Positions 25,749 to 35,263 are shown, counted from the stretch's first letter. The stretch: 37,785 bases of DNA from Methylobacterium trifolii (GCF_022179685.1 NZ_BPRB01000078.1:1-37785); one strand, 5' to 3'. The notes: generated from the sequence alone by a model not told the origin. Program-made: numbers and translations.

Positions 25749-25767
25749 GGACAGGATGAAGCTGTCC
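25749..25767. promoter_or_regulatory. Small dyad upstream of prkA
   Basis: GGACAG and CTGTCC flank seven bases, 22 bases before the prkA start. It may be an operator or an mRNA hairpin just before the GAGAGGG ribosome site. Confidence 0.3.
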
Positions 25768-25788
25768 ACGGTCTGAGAGGGTTATCGA

Positions 25789-27741
25789 ATGCCGATGCAT
25801 GCGACCAACGACCTTTTCCAGAGCTTCGCCCGCGGCTACGAAGCGCGCCGCGACACGGAGATGACGCTCTCCGAGTATCTCGAGGCCTGCCGCGACGAGC
25901 CGCTGATGTACGCCTCGGCCGCTGAGCGCATCCTCGACGCGATCGGCAAGCCGGAATTCGTGGACACCGCCAAGGATGCGCGCCAGGGCCGCATCTTCAT
26001 GAACCGGACGATCCGGACCTACCCGGCCTTCGCCGAGTTCTTCGGCATGGAGGAGACGATCGAGCGGATCGTGTCCTTCTTCCGTCACGCGGCGCAGGGT
26101 TTGGAAGAGCGCAAGCAGATCCTCTACCTGCTCGGGCCCGTGGGCGGCGGCAAGTCGTCGCTGGCCGAGCGCCTCAAGGCGCTGATGGAGGTGCACCCGA
26201 TCTACGTGCTCAAGGCCGGCAACGAGGTCTCTCCCGTCTTCGAGAGCCCGCTCGGCCTGTTCGACCCCGAAATCATGGGGGCCGAGATCCAGAGCCGCTA
26301 CGGCATCCCCCGCCGCCGCCTCACCGGCCTGATGAGCCCCTGGGCCCTCAAGCGGCTGGACGAGTTCAACGGCGACATCTCGCAGTTCAAGGTCATCAAG
26401 GTCCGGCCCTCGCGCCTGCGCCAGATCGGCGTGGCCAAGACCGAGCCCGGCGACGAGAACAACCAGGACATCTCCAGCCTCGTCGGCAAGGTCGACATCC
26501 GCCGGCTCGAGACCCTCTCGCAGGCGGACCCGGATGCGTATTCCTACTCGGGTGGGCTGAACCGGGCGAACCAGGGCATCCTCGAGTTCGTCGAGATGTT
26601 CAAGGCACCGATCAAGATGCTGCATCCGCTGCTCACGGCGACGCAGGAAGGCAACTACGTCGGCACCGAGAACATCGGCTCGATCCCCTTCACCGGCGTG
26701 ATCCTGGCCCACTCGAACGAGTCCGAGTGGCAGACCTTCAAGACCAACAAGAACAACGAAGCCTTCATCGACCGCATCTACGTCATCAAGGTGCCCTACT
26801 GCCTGCGCGTGCAGGAGGAGCAGCACATCTACGAGAAGCTGATCTCGGGCTCGGAACTGTCGGACGCGGCCTGCGCGCCCGGCACCCTGGAGATGCTGTC
26901 GCGCTTCTCCGTGCTGTCGCGGCTGCGCGAGCACGCCAACTCCAACGCCTTCTCGAAGATGCGCGTCTACGACGGCGAGTCCCTGCGCGAGGTCGATCCC
27001 CGCGCCCGCTCGATGCAGGAGTACAAGGACACGGCCGGCGTCGACGAGGGCATGGACGGGATCTCGACCCGCTTCGCCTTCAAGGTGCTCGCCGCGACCT
27101 TCAACCACGACACCACCGAGGTCTCTGCCGACCCGGTCCACCTGATGTACGTCCTGGAGCAGGCGTTGCGCCGTGAGCAGCTCCCGCCCGAGACCGAGAA
27201 GCGCTACATCGAGTTCATCAAGACCGAACTCGCGCCCCGCTACGCCGAGTTCATCGGCCACGAGATCCAGAAGGCCTACCTCGAATCCTACCACGATTAC
27301 GGCCAGAACCTGTTCGACCGCTACATCGACTACGCGGACGCCTGGATCGAGGACCAGGACTTCAAGGACTCGGAGACGGGCCAGCTCCTCAACCGCGAGC
27401 TTCTCAACCAGGAACTCACCAAGATCGAGAAGCCGGCCGGCATCGCCAACCCGAAGGATTTCCGCAACGAGGTGGTGAAGTTCGCCCTGCGCTCGCGGGC
27501 GCAGCATGGCGGGCGCAACCCCTCGTGGACATCCTACGAGAAGCTGCGCGAAGTCATCGAGCGGCGGATGTTCTCCCAGGTCGAGGAGTTGCTGCCCGTC
27601 ATCTCCTTCGGCTCGAAGAAGGACGGCGACACCGAGAAGAAGCACGGCGAGTTCGTCGATCGCATGACCGCGCGCGGCTATACCGAGCGGCAGGTCCGCC
27701 GTCTCGTCGAGTGGTACATGCGGGTGAAGCAGGCGGGCTGA
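25789..27741 (+). CDS. prkA: PrkA-type AAA+ serine protein kinase
   Basis: PrkA/YeaG is a kinase-like AAA+ protein linked to stationary-phase and nitrogen-starvation stress. The 650-residue product starts MPMHATNDLFQSFARGYEAR after GAGAGGG. The Walker A motif GPVGGGKS is at 116-123. The AAA part continues with YVLKAGNEVSPVFESPLGLF, SGGLNRANQGILEFVEMFKA and NVG-type sensor IGSIPFTGVILAHSNESEW. The C-terminal PrkA domain has IEFIKTELAPRYAEFIGHEI, NPKDFRNEVVKFALRSRAQH and RRLVEWYMRVK. All segments expected of the family are present and the length is normal. It heads the prkA-yeaH-spoVR operon. The three products are thought to work together in dormancy or stress survival. Confidence 0.96.
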   Translation: MPMHATNDLFQSFARGYEARRDTEMTLSEYLEACRDEPLMYASAAERILDAIGKPEFVDTAKDARQGRIFMNRTIRTYPAFAEFFGMEETIERIVSFFRHAAQGLEERKQILYLLGPVGGGKSSLAERLKALMEVHPIYVLKAGNEVSPVFESPLGLFDPEIMGAEIQSRYGIPRRRLTGLMSPWALKRLDEFNGDISQFKVIKVRPSRLRQIGVAKTEPGDENNQDISSLVGKVDIRRLETLSQADPDAYSYSGGLNRANQGILEFVEMFKAPIKMLHPLLTATQEGNYVGTENIGSIPFTGVILAHSNESEWQTFKTNKNNEAFIDRIYVIKVPYCLRVQEEQHIYEKLISGSELSDAACAPGTLEMLSRFSVLSRLREHANSNAFSKMRVYDGESLREVDPRARSMQEYKDTAGVDEGMDGISTRFAFKVLAATFNHDTTEVSADPVHLMYVLEQALRREQLPPETEKRYIEFIKTELAPRYAEFIGHEIQKAYLESYHDYGQNLFDRYIDYADAWIEDQDFKDSETGQLLNRELLNQELTKIEKPAGIANPKDFRNEVVKFALRSRAQHGGRNPSWTSYEKLREVIERRMFSQVEELLPVISFGSKKDGDTEKKHGEFVDRMTARGYTERQVRRLVEWYMRVKQAG

Positions 27742-27839
27742 GCGCCCCCGCGGGGGCGCCCGACACCCGCCACACTTTCGGACGGCCGGCCGGTCTAGCG
27801 TCACCGGCCGGGACTTGCGGGCGGGGATCTGGTCACCGA

Positions 27840-29141
27840 ATGCACATCGTCGACCGTCGACTGAATCCCGGAGGTAAGAGCCTCCCCAACCGGCAGCGCT
27901 TCCTGCGGCGGGTCAAGGACGTGGCCCAGCGCGCCGTGCGCGAATCCGCCCGCGAGAAGGATATCAAGGACCTCGGCAAGGACGGGCGCGTCACCGTGCC
28001 CGCCGACGGGGTGCGCGAGCCGCGCTTCTCCCGGCAATCGGGCACCGGCCTCCAGGACCACATCCTGCCGGGCAACAAGACCTACGTGGAGGGCGACCGC
28101 ATCGAGCGGCCGTCCGGTGGTGGGGGCGGCCGGGGCTCCGGCGAAGGGGGCGAGGGCGGCGAGAACAGCGAGGACGCCTTCCGTTTCGTGCTCACCCGCG
28201 AGGAGTTCCTCGAACTCTTCCTGGAGGACCTCGAACTGCCGGACCTCGCCAAGCGGCGGCTGGCCATCGTCGAGACGGAGGGACTGCGCCGGGCCGGCTA
28301 CACGGTGACGGGTTCGCCCGCCAACCTCGCCCTGACCCGGACCCTGCGCAACTCGATGTCCCGGCGCATCGCCCTGAAGCGTCCCAAGCCCGACGAGGTC
28401 GCCGCGCTGGAGGCCCGCATCGCGTCCCTGCGCGAGGGCGACCCGGACCTGCCGGACCTCACGCTCTCTCTCCAGATGCTGCGGGAGCGGACCCGGCGCA
28501 TCCCCTACGTCGATCCGATCGACCTGCGCTACCGCCGCTTCGAGCCCTATCCGCGGCCCGTGGCCCAGGCGGTGATGTTCTGCCTGATGGACGTGTCCGG
28601 CTCGATGACCGAGCACATGAAGGACCTCGCCAAGCGGTTCTACATCCTGCTCCACATCTTCCTGACCCGCCGCTACCGGCACGTGGAGATCGTCTTCATC
28701 CGCCACACCGACCGGGCCACCGAGGTGGACGAGGAGACCTTCTTCGGCTCCCGCGAGACCGGCGGCACCCTTGTCTCGTCGGCGCTGGTGGAGATGAAGC
28801 GCGTCATCGCCGAGCGCTACGCGCCCGACGACTGGAACATCTACGCCGCCCAGGCGTCGGACGGCGACAACGTCTCCTCGGACGGCCCGACCTCGACGGA
28901 GCTGCTGCGGGCCCACATCCTGCCGGCCTGCCAGCACTTCGCCTATCTCGAGGTCGGCGACGAGAACGGGCCGCGCGCCGGCTTCGTCGAGCACCGCACC
29001 ACCCTGTGGCGCACCTACGAGGCCATCGCCAAGGCCGGCGGCCCGATCGCGATGCGCAAGGTGAACCACCGCCGCGAGATCTACCCGGTCTTCCGCGAAC
29101 TGTTCGGCCGCAAGGACGCGCGGGCGGAGGCAGAGGCTTGA
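27840..29141 (+). CDS. YeaH/YhbH family protein (DUF444), VWA-like
   Basis: The usual partner of PrkA, 433 residues long. The N-terminus MHIVDRRLNPGGKSLPNRQR is the family signature. A Gly-rich linker (about residues 96-108, GGGGGRGSGEGGEGG) separates it from the DUF444 body with FVLTREEFLELFLEDLELPD. The von Willebrand A-like metal site is DVSGSM with Asp251, Ser253 and Ser255, followed by the second metal segment ETGGTLVSSAL and QASDGDNVSSDGP. The ATG at 27840 lies 98 bases after prkA. Longer in-frame starts within the spacer are not family-like. It probably scaffolds or regulates PrkA in the cytoplasm. Confidence 0.94.
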   Translation: MHIVDRRLNPGGKSLPNRQRFLRRVKDVAQRAVRESAREKDIKDLGKDGRVTVPADGVREPRFSRQSGTGLQDHILPGNKTYVEGDRIERPSGGGGGRGSGEGGEGGENSEDAFRFVLTREEFLELFLEDLELPDLAKRRLAIVETEGLRRAGYTVTGSPANLALTRTLRNSMSRRIALKRPKPDEVAALEARIASLREGDPDLPDLTLSLQMLRERTRRIPYVDPIDLRYRRFEPYPRPVAQAVMFCLMDVSGSMTEHMKDLAKRFYILLHIFLTRRYRHVEIVFIRHTDRATEVDEETFFGSRETGGTLVSSALVEMKRVIAERYAPDDWNIYAAQASDGDNVSSDGPTSTELLRAHILPACQHFAYLEVGDENGPRAGFVEHRTTLWRTYEAIAKAGGPIAMRKVNHRREIYPVFRELFGRKDARAEAEA

Positions 29142-29165
29142 TAAGGAGCGGCGCGACGTTTCCCG

Positions 29166-29290
29166 CCCCCCTCTGCGGGGGAGGGTACCCTGCGCAGCAG
29201 GCGGGGAGAGGGGAGCGCCGCATCCGGACCGGGCGTTCCCCGCTCCCGACCCCTCCTCGCGGATGGGCCACCCTCCCCAGCAGAGGGGGG
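29166..29290. repeat. Palindromic intergenic repeat inside the prkA operon
   Basis: Outer arms of 22 bases match in inverted orientation with two mismatches: CCCCCCTCTGCGGGGGAGGG at 29166 and the complement CCCCCCTCTGCTGGGGAGGG at 29290. The inner 80 bases are also GC-rich and contain CTCCCC/GGGGAG runs. The element fills most of the 205-base gap between yeaH and spoVR. The layout resembles dispersed repeat elements of the REP/RIP kind. As RNA it would form a long stem able to change expression between operon genes. Confidence 0.65.
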
Positions 29291-29346
29291 AGGGAGGAGG
29301 CACGCAGCGGATGCGGCCGAGACTATTCGATCGATCGGGAGGCCGC

Positions 29347-30915
29347 ATGACGCTCGTCAAGCCCAAGACGCCCCAGACGATCTCCGGCGGCGCAAAACCC
29401 CTGTTCACCGGCAACGACTGGGACTTCGATACCATTCGGCGCATCCACGACGCCTGCGAGGTCGAGGCCGGCGCCCTCGGCCTGTCCTGGTATCCCAACC
29501 AGATCGAAATCATCACGGCCGAGCAGATGCTCGACGCCTACGCCTCGATCGGCATGCCGCTGTTCTACAAGCACTGGTCCTTCGGCAAGCACTTCGCCCA
29601 GCACGAGGCGGGCTATCGCCGCGGCCTGATGGGGCTGGCCTACGAGATCGTCATCAACTCCGATCCGTGCATCTCCTACGTGATGGAGGAGAACACGGCG
29701 ACGATGCAGACGCTGGTGATCGCCCACGCCGCCTTCGGCCACAACCACTTCTTCAAGAACAATTATCTGTTCAAGCAGTGGACCGACGCGGAGGGGATTC
29801 TCGATTACCTCGACTTCGCCAAGGGCTTCATCACCCGCTGCGAGGAGCGCTACGGGCATCAGGCCGTGGAGCAGGTGCTGGATGCCGCCCACGCCCTGAT
29901 GAGCCAGGGGGTGCATCGCTATCCCCGCAAGAAGCGGCCCGACCTCGCCTCGGAGCAGCGCCGCGAGCGCGAGCGCATCGAGCACGGCGAGCAGATCTAC
30001 AACGACCTCTGGCGCACCCTTCCGTCCAAGACCGGCGCGGTCCGCGCCGACCTCGCCGCCGAGCGCCGGCGGGCGCTGCTCGAACTGCCGCAGGAGAACA
30101 TCCTCTACTTCCTGGAGAAGGTCGCACCGCGCCTGCGCCCCTGGCAGCGGGAGATCCTGCGCATCGTGCGCCTAGTGGCGCAGTACTTCTATCCCCAGCG
30201 CCAGACCAAGGTGATGAACGAGGGCTGCGCTACCTATACCCACTACCGGATCATGAATGCGCTCTCCGAGAAGGGCCTGATCGGCGAGGCGGCCTATCTC
30301 GAATTCCTGCAATCCCACACCAACGTCATCCGCCAGCCGAACTACGACGAGCGCGGCTACGGCGGCCACAACCCCTACGCCATCGGCTTCGCGATGATGC
30401 AGGACATCGCCCGCATCGTGGAGAACCCGACCGCGGAGGACCACCAGTGGTTCCCCGAGATCGCGGGGACGGGCGACGCCATGGGGACGCTGCGCGACAT
30501 CTGGGCGAACTACCGGGACGAGAGCTTCATCGCCCAGTTCCTCTCGCCGAAGCTGATGCGGGAGATGCGCCTGTTCCACGTGGTGGACGACCCCGACGAG
30601 TCGGAACTGCGGGTCGAGGCGATCCACGACGAGCGCGGCTACCGGAAGATGCGCCGCTCCTTCGCCCGGCAGTACGACGTGGCCTGGCTCGATCCCGACA
30701 TCGAGGTGGTTGACGTGGATCTGGAAGGCGACCGCCGCCTGATCCTGCATCACAAGGCCCTCAACCGGATCACCCTGCAGAAGGACGACGCCAAGCGGGT
30801 GCTCCAGCACCTCGCCGACCTGTGGGGTTACGACGTGGTGCTGAAGGAGGTCGAACCCGCCACCGGCACCGTCGTCGGCGAGCACCACGCCAGCGCCCGC
30901 CCGATTTTTTTCTGA
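29347..30915 (+). CDS. SpoVR family protein (YcgB-like)
   Basis: The third member of the prkA-yeaH-spoVR stress operon. The 522-residue product has FTGNDWDFDTIRRIHDACEV, LSWYPNQIEIITAEQMLDAY, GMPLFYKHWSFGKHFAQHE and AYEIVINSDPCISYVMEENT, the strongly conserved SpoVR start. NEGCATYTHYRIMNALSEKG with GGHNPYAIGFAMMQDIARIV follows in the middle. Conserved His and Glu residues (HNHFFKNN, MEENTATMQ) suggest a metal-dependent role not yet defined. The ATG at 29347 follows a GGAGGCCGC stretch. Bacillus SpoVR affects spore cortex formation; in non-sporing proteobacteria the gene is tied to stationary-phase stress. Confidence 0.95.
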   Translation: MTLVKPKTPQTISGGAKPLFTGNDWDFDTIRRIHDACEVEAGALGLSWYPNQIEIITAEQMLDAYASIGMPLFYKHWSFGKHFAQHEAGYRRGLMGLAYEIVINSDPCISYVMEENTATMQTLVIAHAAFGHNHFFKNNYLFKQWTDAEGILDYLDFAKGFITRCEERYGHQAVEQVLDAAHALMSQGVHRYPRKKRPDLASEQRRERERIEHGEQIYNDLWRTLPSKTGAVRADLAAERRRALLELPQENILYFLEKVAPRLRPWQREILRIVRLVAQYFYPQRQTKVMNEGCATYTHYRIMNALSEKGLIGEAAYLEFLQSHTNVIRQPNYDERGYGGHNPYAIGFAMMQDIARIVENPTAEDHQWFPEIAGTGDAMGTLRDIWANYRDESFIAQFLSPKLMREMRLFHVVDDPDESELRVEAIHDERGYRKMRRSFARQYDVAWLDPDIEVVDVDLEGDRRLILHHKALNRITLQKDDAKRVLQHLADLWGYDVVLKEVEPATGTVVGEHHASARPIFF

Positions 30916-30964
30916 CTGTCCGTCACCCTTGCCCGATGCCGCCGGTCGTGCTGCAAGGCGCCCC

Positions 30965-31396
30965 ATGAGCGCGCCCACGATCATGACCTTCGCCGAGACC
31001 CGGGACTTCCTCGACCGGGAATTTCCACAGATGCACGCGGGCGGCCGGGCCTATCACCTGGAGGCGGTCGGCCCGCTCTCCGCGCGGATGCGGCTGGAGG
31101 GCCAGGAGTGCTTCCTGCGGCCGGGCGGCACCGTCTCCGGTCCGGCCATGATGGCCCTGGCCGATTACGCCCTCTACGCGGCGATCCTGGCCAATATCGG
31201 CCCGGTGGCGCTCGCCGTGACGACGAACCTCGGCTTCAACTTCCTGCGCAAGCCCGGCACGCAGGATCTGTTCGCCGAAGCGCGCCTGCTCAAGCTCGGG
31301 CGCCGGTTGGCGGTGGGCGAGGTGTCGATCACCGCAAGCGGGTCGGACGACCTCGTCTGTCACGCCACGGGGACCTACTCGATCCCGCCGCGCTGA
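30965..31396 (+). CDS. Hotdog-fold thioesterase, PaaI family
   Basis: A 143-residue acyl-CoA thioesterase-like protein. The ATG at 30965 (MSAPTIMTFAETRDFLDREF) follows AAGGCG. An inner ATG at 30983 is also possible. The hotdog core is LRPGGTVSGPAMMALADYAL followed by YAAILANIGPVALAVTTNLG and FNFLRKPG, typical of the PaaI/YbgC-like branch where the active-site acid lies in the helix (Asp in LADYA). It starts 49 bases after spoVR in the same direction. The next genes run the other way. Substrate chain and role are unknown. Confidence 0.88.
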   Translation: MSAPTIMTFAETRDFLDREFPQMHAGGRAYHLEAVGPLSARMRLEGQECFLRPGGTVSGPAMMALADYALYAAILANIGPVALAVTTNLGFNFLRKPGTQDLFAEARLLKLGRRLAVGEVSITASGSDDLVCHATGTYSIPPR

Positions 31397-31467
31397 TTCC
31401 GGGCCTCGATGAGGATGCCTCATCGCGGCCCGGCCCCGCGACCGCGGGCGGCGGTCGTCCGCCGGAC

Positions 31468-31489
31468 CTCATAGGTCATGACCTATGAG
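31468..31489. promoter_or_regulatory. Perfect 22-base palindrome in a convergent gap
   Basis: The half CTCATAGGTCA is followed directly by its exact complement, with no spacer. It lies between the stops of the thioesterase (+) and ribE (-) genes. It could be a regulator binding site or a weak bidirectional terminator without T runs. Confidence 0.5.
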
Positions 31490-31507
31490 ACTTGGTGAAA
31501 GACCGGC

Positions 31508-32131
31508 CTACAGCCCGCGCGCCTCGGCGAGCCGCGCGGCGTAGCGGGCGATCAGGTCGACCTCCAGGTTCAGGCTATCGCCCGCGCGCCGCTCGCCCCA
31601 GGTCGTGACCTGCAGGGTGTGCGGGATCAGCAGGACGGAGAACAGGTCTCCGGCCACGCCGTTCACGGTCAGGGAGGTGCCGTCGAGGCAGACCGAGCCC
31701 TTCTCTGCAATGAAGCGGGCGAGCGGGCCGGGCGCCCGCAGGGTGAAACGCTCGCTCGGCCCCCAGGCGCCTTCGGTCACGCTCTCGCGGGACACGATCT
31801 CGGCCAGGCCGTCGACGTGGCCGGTGACGAGATGGCCGCCGAGTTCGTCGCCGATCCGCAGGGAGCGCTCCAGGTTGATCCGCGTCCCCGCCCGCCAAAG
31901 CCCGACCGTGGTGCGCGCCAGCGTCTCGGCGGCTGCGTCGACCGAGAAGACGCAGCCCCCCTCGGCCGGCTCCACCGCCACCGCGGTGAGGCAGGGACCG
32001 GAACAGGCGATCGAGGCGCCGAGCGCGATGCCGGACGGATCGTAGGAGGCGCGGATCGTGAGGCGGCGCAGGTTCGTCTCCCCCGAGACGATCAGGACCG
32101 TGCCGACATCGCTGACCAGACCAGTGAACAT
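31508..32131 (-). CDS. ribE: Riboflavin synthase, alpha chain
   Basis: Catalyses the dismutation of two 6,7-dimethyl-8-ribityllumazine molecules into riboflavin. The 207-residue protein has the two similar lumazine-binding barrels: MFTGLVSDVGTVLIVSGETN with IACSGPCLTAVAVE in the first, and GGHLVTGHVDGLAEIVSRES with GSVCLDGTSLTVNGVAGDLF in the second. The MFTG start and the C-terminal amphipathic helix (LIARYAARLAEARGL), which forms the trimer, are intact. It starts two bases after the ribD stop, so the genes are co-translated. No FMN riboswitch is seen before it. Confidence 0.96.
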   Translation of the reverse strand: MFTGLVSDVGTVLIVSGETNLRRLTIRASYDPSGIALGASIACSGPCLTAVAVEPAEGGCVFSVDAAAETLARTTVGLWRAGTRINLERSLRIGDELGGHLVTGHVDGLAEIVSRESVTEGAWGPSERFTLRAPGPLARFIAEKGSVCLDGTSLTVNGVAGDLFSVLLIPHTLQVTTWGERRAGDSLNLEVDLIARYAARLAEARGL

Positions 32132-32133
32132 CG

Positions 32134-33252
32134 CTAGACGGGACTCCGTTCGTAGGTGACGGCGTGGTCGGGCCCGAGCGCCAGGGTCTCGGCCTCGCGA
32201 AACCCTGCGCCGGCAAGACGCGCCGCCAGATGGGGCCCGACCGCCGGCAGGCCGCCGCGGCCCCCGAGTTCGGCCGGGCCGGTGATCAGGGTGCAGGCAT
32301 CGATCAGATCGGCCTCGGCCAGCGCGTCGGCAAGGCGGGGGCCGCCCTCGCTGCACACCCGCGTCAGGCCCCGTGCGCCGAGCATCGCCAGGGCCGCGTT
32401 CAGGTCGATCCGCCCGGACGCGCCGCGCCCGACGCGCACCACCTCGACGCCCAGCGATTCCAGCATGCGCTTGGCATGGGCCGGCGCACCCTGGCTCGTG
32501 ACCACAAGGGTCGGCACGTCGTGGGCGCCGCGCACGAGCACGCTCGACGGCTGGAGCCGCAGGTGCGTGTCGAACACGATCCGTAAGGTGCGGCGCTCGG
32601 ACAGGCCGGTCAGGCGCACGGTCAGCGACGGGTCGTCGGCGCGGGCCGTGCCGATGCCGACCATGATCGCGTCGGCATGCGAGCGCCAGAGATGCACGGC
32701 GCCGTCCGCGACCGGCCCTGTGATCCGCAGCCGCTCGTTGCCCGAGGCGGCTGCGAAGCCGTCGCGGGTGCAGGCGAGCTTGAGGTGGACCGTCGGCCGC
32801 CCCCGCGTCACCCGCGTGACGTGGCCGGCATGGTCGCGGGCGGCCTGCTCCCGCAGGAGCCCGGTCTCGACCGCGATGCCGGCCTGCCGCAGCAGGGCGT
32901 GGCCGCGGCCGGCGACCCGCGGGTCCGGGTCCTCAATGCCCGTCACCACCCGCGCGATGCCGGCGGCGACGATCGCCTCGGTACAGGGAGGCGTGCGGCC
33001 GTGATGCGAGCAGGGCTCCAGGGTGACGTAGAGGGTGGCGCCGCGTGCGGCCGCCCCGGCCTCGGCGAGCGCCAGGGTTTCCCCGTGCGGCCGTCCTCCC
33101 GGCGCAGTGGCGGCCTGCCCCACGATCCGCTCGCTGCCGGGCTCGCCCGCCACGACGACGGCGCCGACCGAAGGGTTCGGCCACGTCCGTCCGAGGTTGC
33201 GGCGCCCCAGCGCCAGGGCGAGGCGCATGAAGCGCGCGTCCGGCGCACTCAT
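32134..33252 (-). CDS. ribD: Bifunctional riboflavin deaminase/reductase
   Basis: RibD deaminates and reduces the pyrimidine precursor of riboflavin in two steps. The 372-residue protein has an N-terminal deaminase with zinc ligands His56 and catalytic Glu58 (PHGET, where most have HAE) and Cys81/Cys90 in [15 protein letters not shown]. It then has the reductase domain with [40 protein letters not shown] and [20 protein letters not shown]. The start overlaps the nrdR stop (ATGA). The Gly in HGE next to the catalytic Glu is a mild variation and should not abolish activity. Confidence 0.95.
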   Translation of the reverse strand: MSAPDARFMRLALALGRRNLGRTWPNPSVGAVVVAGEPGSERIVGQAATAPGGRPHGETLALAEAGAAARGATLYVTLEPCSHHGRTPPCTEAIVAAGIARVVTGIEDPDPRVAGRGHALLRQAGIAVETGLLREQAARDHAGHVTRVTRGRPTVHLKLACTRDGFAAASGNERLRITGPVADGAVHLWRSHADAIMVGIGTARADDPSLTVRLTGLSERRTLRIVFDTHLRLQPSSVLVRGAHDVPTLVVTSQGAPAHAKRMLESLGVEVVRVGRGASGRIDLNAALAMLGARGLTRVCSEGGPRLADALAEADLIDACTLITGPAELGGRGGLPAVGPHLAARLAGAGFREAETLALGPDHAVTYERSPV

Positions 33253-33764
33253 GGGCGCGCCCGCGCCGGGCGGCGGCCCGGTGGCCCGGCGGCCTCCTCC
33301 GGCGGGAGGGGACTCGCCTCGCCCAGGGTGCCGAGCAGGTCCTCGAAGTCCTTGGCCTCGCGAAAATTCTTGTAGACGGAGGCGAAGCGCACGTAGGCCA
33401 CGTCGTCGAGGCCTTTGAGCCCCTCCATCACCAGTTCGCCGATCGCCTCGGACTGGATCTCGGCCTCGCCCCCGCTCTCAAGCTGCCGGGTGATGCCGCT
33501 GACCAGGCGCTCGATCCGCTCCGGCTCCACCGGGCGCTTGCGCAAGGCCACGTCGATGGAGCGCTGGAGCTTGTCCCGGTCGAAGGGCACGCGCTTGCCC
33601 GAGCGCTTGAGCACCACGAGTTCGCGCAACTGCACCCGCTCGAAGGTGGTGAAGCGCCCAGCGCAATCGGGGCAGACCCGGCGGCGGCGGATCGCGGCGG
33701 CGTCCTCGCTCGGGCGCGAGTCCTTCACCTGCGTCTCCGAGCCGCCGCAATAGGGACACCGCAT
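33249..33764 (-). CDS. nrdR: Transcriptional repressor NrdR
   Basis: NrdR represses ribonucleotide reductase genes in response to ATP/dATP. The 171-residue protein has an N-terminal zinc ribbon with Cys3, Cys6, Cys31 and Cys34 (MRCPYCGG and [11 protein letters not shown]), the FTTFERVQL motif and an ATP-cone ([49 protein letters not shown]). The C-terminal Pro/Arg/Ala tail is an extra seen in alphaproteobacteria. It lies between glyA and ribD in the usual glyA-nrdR-ribD-ribE order, and its stop overlaps ribD. Confidence 0.96.
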   Translation of the reverse strand: MRCPYCGGSETQVKDSRPSEDAAAIRRRRVCPDCAGRFTTFERVQLRELVVLKRSGKRVPFDRDKLQRSIDVALRKRPVEPERIERLVSGITRQLESGGEAEIQSEAIGELVMEGLKGLDDVAYVRFASVYKNFREAKDFEDLLGTLGEASPLPPEEAAGPPGRRPARARP

Positions 33765-33791
33765 CGGGCGGACTTTCCGTGTCGGGATACG

Positions 33792-33829
33792 GGAACGGCC
33801 GCGGATCAGCGAGGACCCGCGGCCGTTCC
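33792..33829 (-). terminator. Strong hairpin between glyA and nrdR
   Basis: GGAACGGCCGCGG pairs perfectly with CCGCGGCCGTTCC over a 12-base loop. It could end glyA transcripts or lie in the leader of nrdR. No T run follows in either direction. Confidence 0.55.
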
Positions 33830-33847
33830 GTAACGTGGTGCGGCGTG

Positions 33848-33873
33848 GCCCGGAAGGACAGCGCCCTCCGGGC
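33848..33873 (-). terminator. Hairpin directly after glyA
   Basis: GCCCGGA and TCCGGGC (7-base stem, 12-base loop) begin 9 bases after the glyA stop. Together with the hairpin at 33792 it forms a tandem structure that may limit read-through into nrdR. Confidence 0.45.
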
Positions 33874-33882
33874 AGGTGTGCG

Positions 33883-35187
33883 TCAGCCGTAGATCGGGAA
33901 GCGGTCGGTCAGAGCATGGACCTTCTGCTTGACCGCGGCCTCGACCTCGGGATCGCCCGCCTCGCCCTTGGCGGCGAGCCCGTCGAGCACCTCGACGATG
34001 AAGCCGCCGATCTGCTTGAACTCGGCCACGCCGAAGCCGCGGGAGGTGCCGGCCGGCGTGCCCAGGCGGATGCCCGAGGTGACGGTGGGCTTGGCCGGAT
34101 CGAAGGGCACGCCGTTCTTGTTGCAGGTGATGTCGGCCCGCGACAGGGCGGCCTCGGCCGCCTTGCCGGTGAGGCCCTTCCGCTGGAGGTCCACCAGCAT
34201 CAGGTGGTTGTCGGTGCCGCCCGAGGTGATGTCGTAGCCCCCCGACATCAGGGTGTCGGCCAGCGCCTTGGCGTTCTCGATCACCTGGCGGGCGTAGATC
34301 TTGAACTCGGGCTTCAGGGCCTCGCCGAAGGCAACCGCCTTGCCGGCGATGACGTGCATGAGCGGGCCGCCCTGGAGGCCGGGGAAGATCGCCGAGTTGA
34401 ACTTCTTGGCCAGCGCCTCGTCGTTGGTGAGGATCATGCCGCCGCGGGGGCCGCGCAGGGTCTTGTGCGTGGTGGTGGTGGCGACATGTGCGTGCGGGAA
34501 CGGCGAGGGATGGACGCCGGCCGCCACGAGGCCCGCGAAGTGGGCCATGTCCACGAAGAAGATGGCGCCGACCGCGTCCGCGATCTCACGGAACTTGGCG
34601 AAGTCCCAGTGGCGCGGATAGCCCGAGCCGCCGGCGATGATCACCTTGGGCTTGTGCTCGTGGGCCAGCGCCTCGACCTGCTCCATGTCGATGCGCTGGT
34701 CGTCCCGGCGCACGGTGTAGGAGACCGGCTTGAACCACTTGCCCGAGACGTTCGGGGGCGCGCCGTGGGTGAGATGGCCGCCGGCGGCGAGGTCGAGGCC
34801 CATGAAGGTGTCGCCCGGCTGCATCAGGGCCATGAACACGCCCTGGTTCGCCTGGGAGCCGGAATTCGGCTGCACGTTGGCGAAGCCGCAGCCGAACAGG
34901 CGCTTGGCGCGCTCGATGGCAAGGTTCTCGGCGATGTCCACGAACTGGCAGCCGCCGTAGTAGCGCCGGCCCGGATAGCCTTCCGCGTACTTGTTGGTCA
35001 GCACCGAGCCCTGCGCCTCCAGCACGGCGCGCGAGACGATGTTCTCGGAGGCGATCAGCTCGATCTCGTGCTGCTGGCGGCCGAGTTCCTGCCCGATGGC
35101 CTTGGCGATCTCGGGATCGGTCTCGGAGAGGGGCGCGGCGAAGAACGCGTTCGAAGCGGTGTTGTCGGCAGCGGTACCGGCGCTCAT
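33883..35187 (-). CDS. glyA: Serine hydroxymethyltransferase
   Basis: A PLP enzyme that interconverts serine and glycine with tetrahydrofolate; in serine-cycle methylotrophs it carries the carbon flux from methylene-tetrahydrofolate. The ATG at 35187 gives 434 residues, and the sequence [16 protein letters not shown] onward fits that group. The PLP lysine is Lys242 in [14 protein letters not shown]. Other core parts are [57 protein letters not shown] and [18 protein letters not shown]. The gene has its own likely promoter at 35264-35292 and is followed by two hairpins before nrdR. All catalytic positions are intact. Confidence 0.98.
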   Translation of the reverse strand: MSAGTAADNTASNAFFAAPLSETDPEIAKAIGQELGRQQHEIELIASENIVSRAVLEAQGSVLTNKYAEGYPGRRYYGGCQFVDIAENLAIERAKRLFGCGFANVQPNSGSQANQGVFMALMQPGDTFMGLDLAAGGHLTHGAPPNVSGKWFKPVSYTVRRDDQRIDMEQVEALAHEHKPKVIIAGGSGYPRHWDFAKFREIADAVGAIFFVDMAHFAGLVAAGVHPSPFPHAHVATTTTHKTLRGPRGGMILTNDEALAKKFNSAIFPGLQGGPLMHVIAGKAVAFGEALKPEFKIYARQVIENAKALADTLMSGGYDITSGGTDNHLMLVDLQRKGLTGKAAEAALSRADITCNKNGVPFDPAKPTVTSGIRLGTPAGTSRGFGVAEFKQIGGFIVEVLDGLAAKGEAGDPEVEAAVKQKVHALTDRFPIYG

Positions 35188-35247
35188 GGATGGCCTCGTT
35201 TGTCGTTGCGGGCGGATCGGCCCCTCGTCCGTCGGCGTGCACGGGCG

Positions 35248-35261
35248 GGCCTTCGAAGGCC
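35248..35261. promoter_or_regulatory. Palindrome GGCCTTCGAAGGCC at the glyA start region
   Basis: A perfect 14-base palindrome just downstream of the predicted -10 element of glyA, a position where a repressor could act. Confidence 0.35.
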
Positions 35262-35263
35262 GA

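Noticed and set aside
25624..27804. 726-codon open frame antisense to prkA
   Set aside because: Shadow of a strongly conserved gene; no domain-like sequence and no ribosome site.
27801..29516. 571-codon antisense frame over yeaH and into spoVR
   Set aside because: Spans two real genes and the repeat; a GC-rich shadow.
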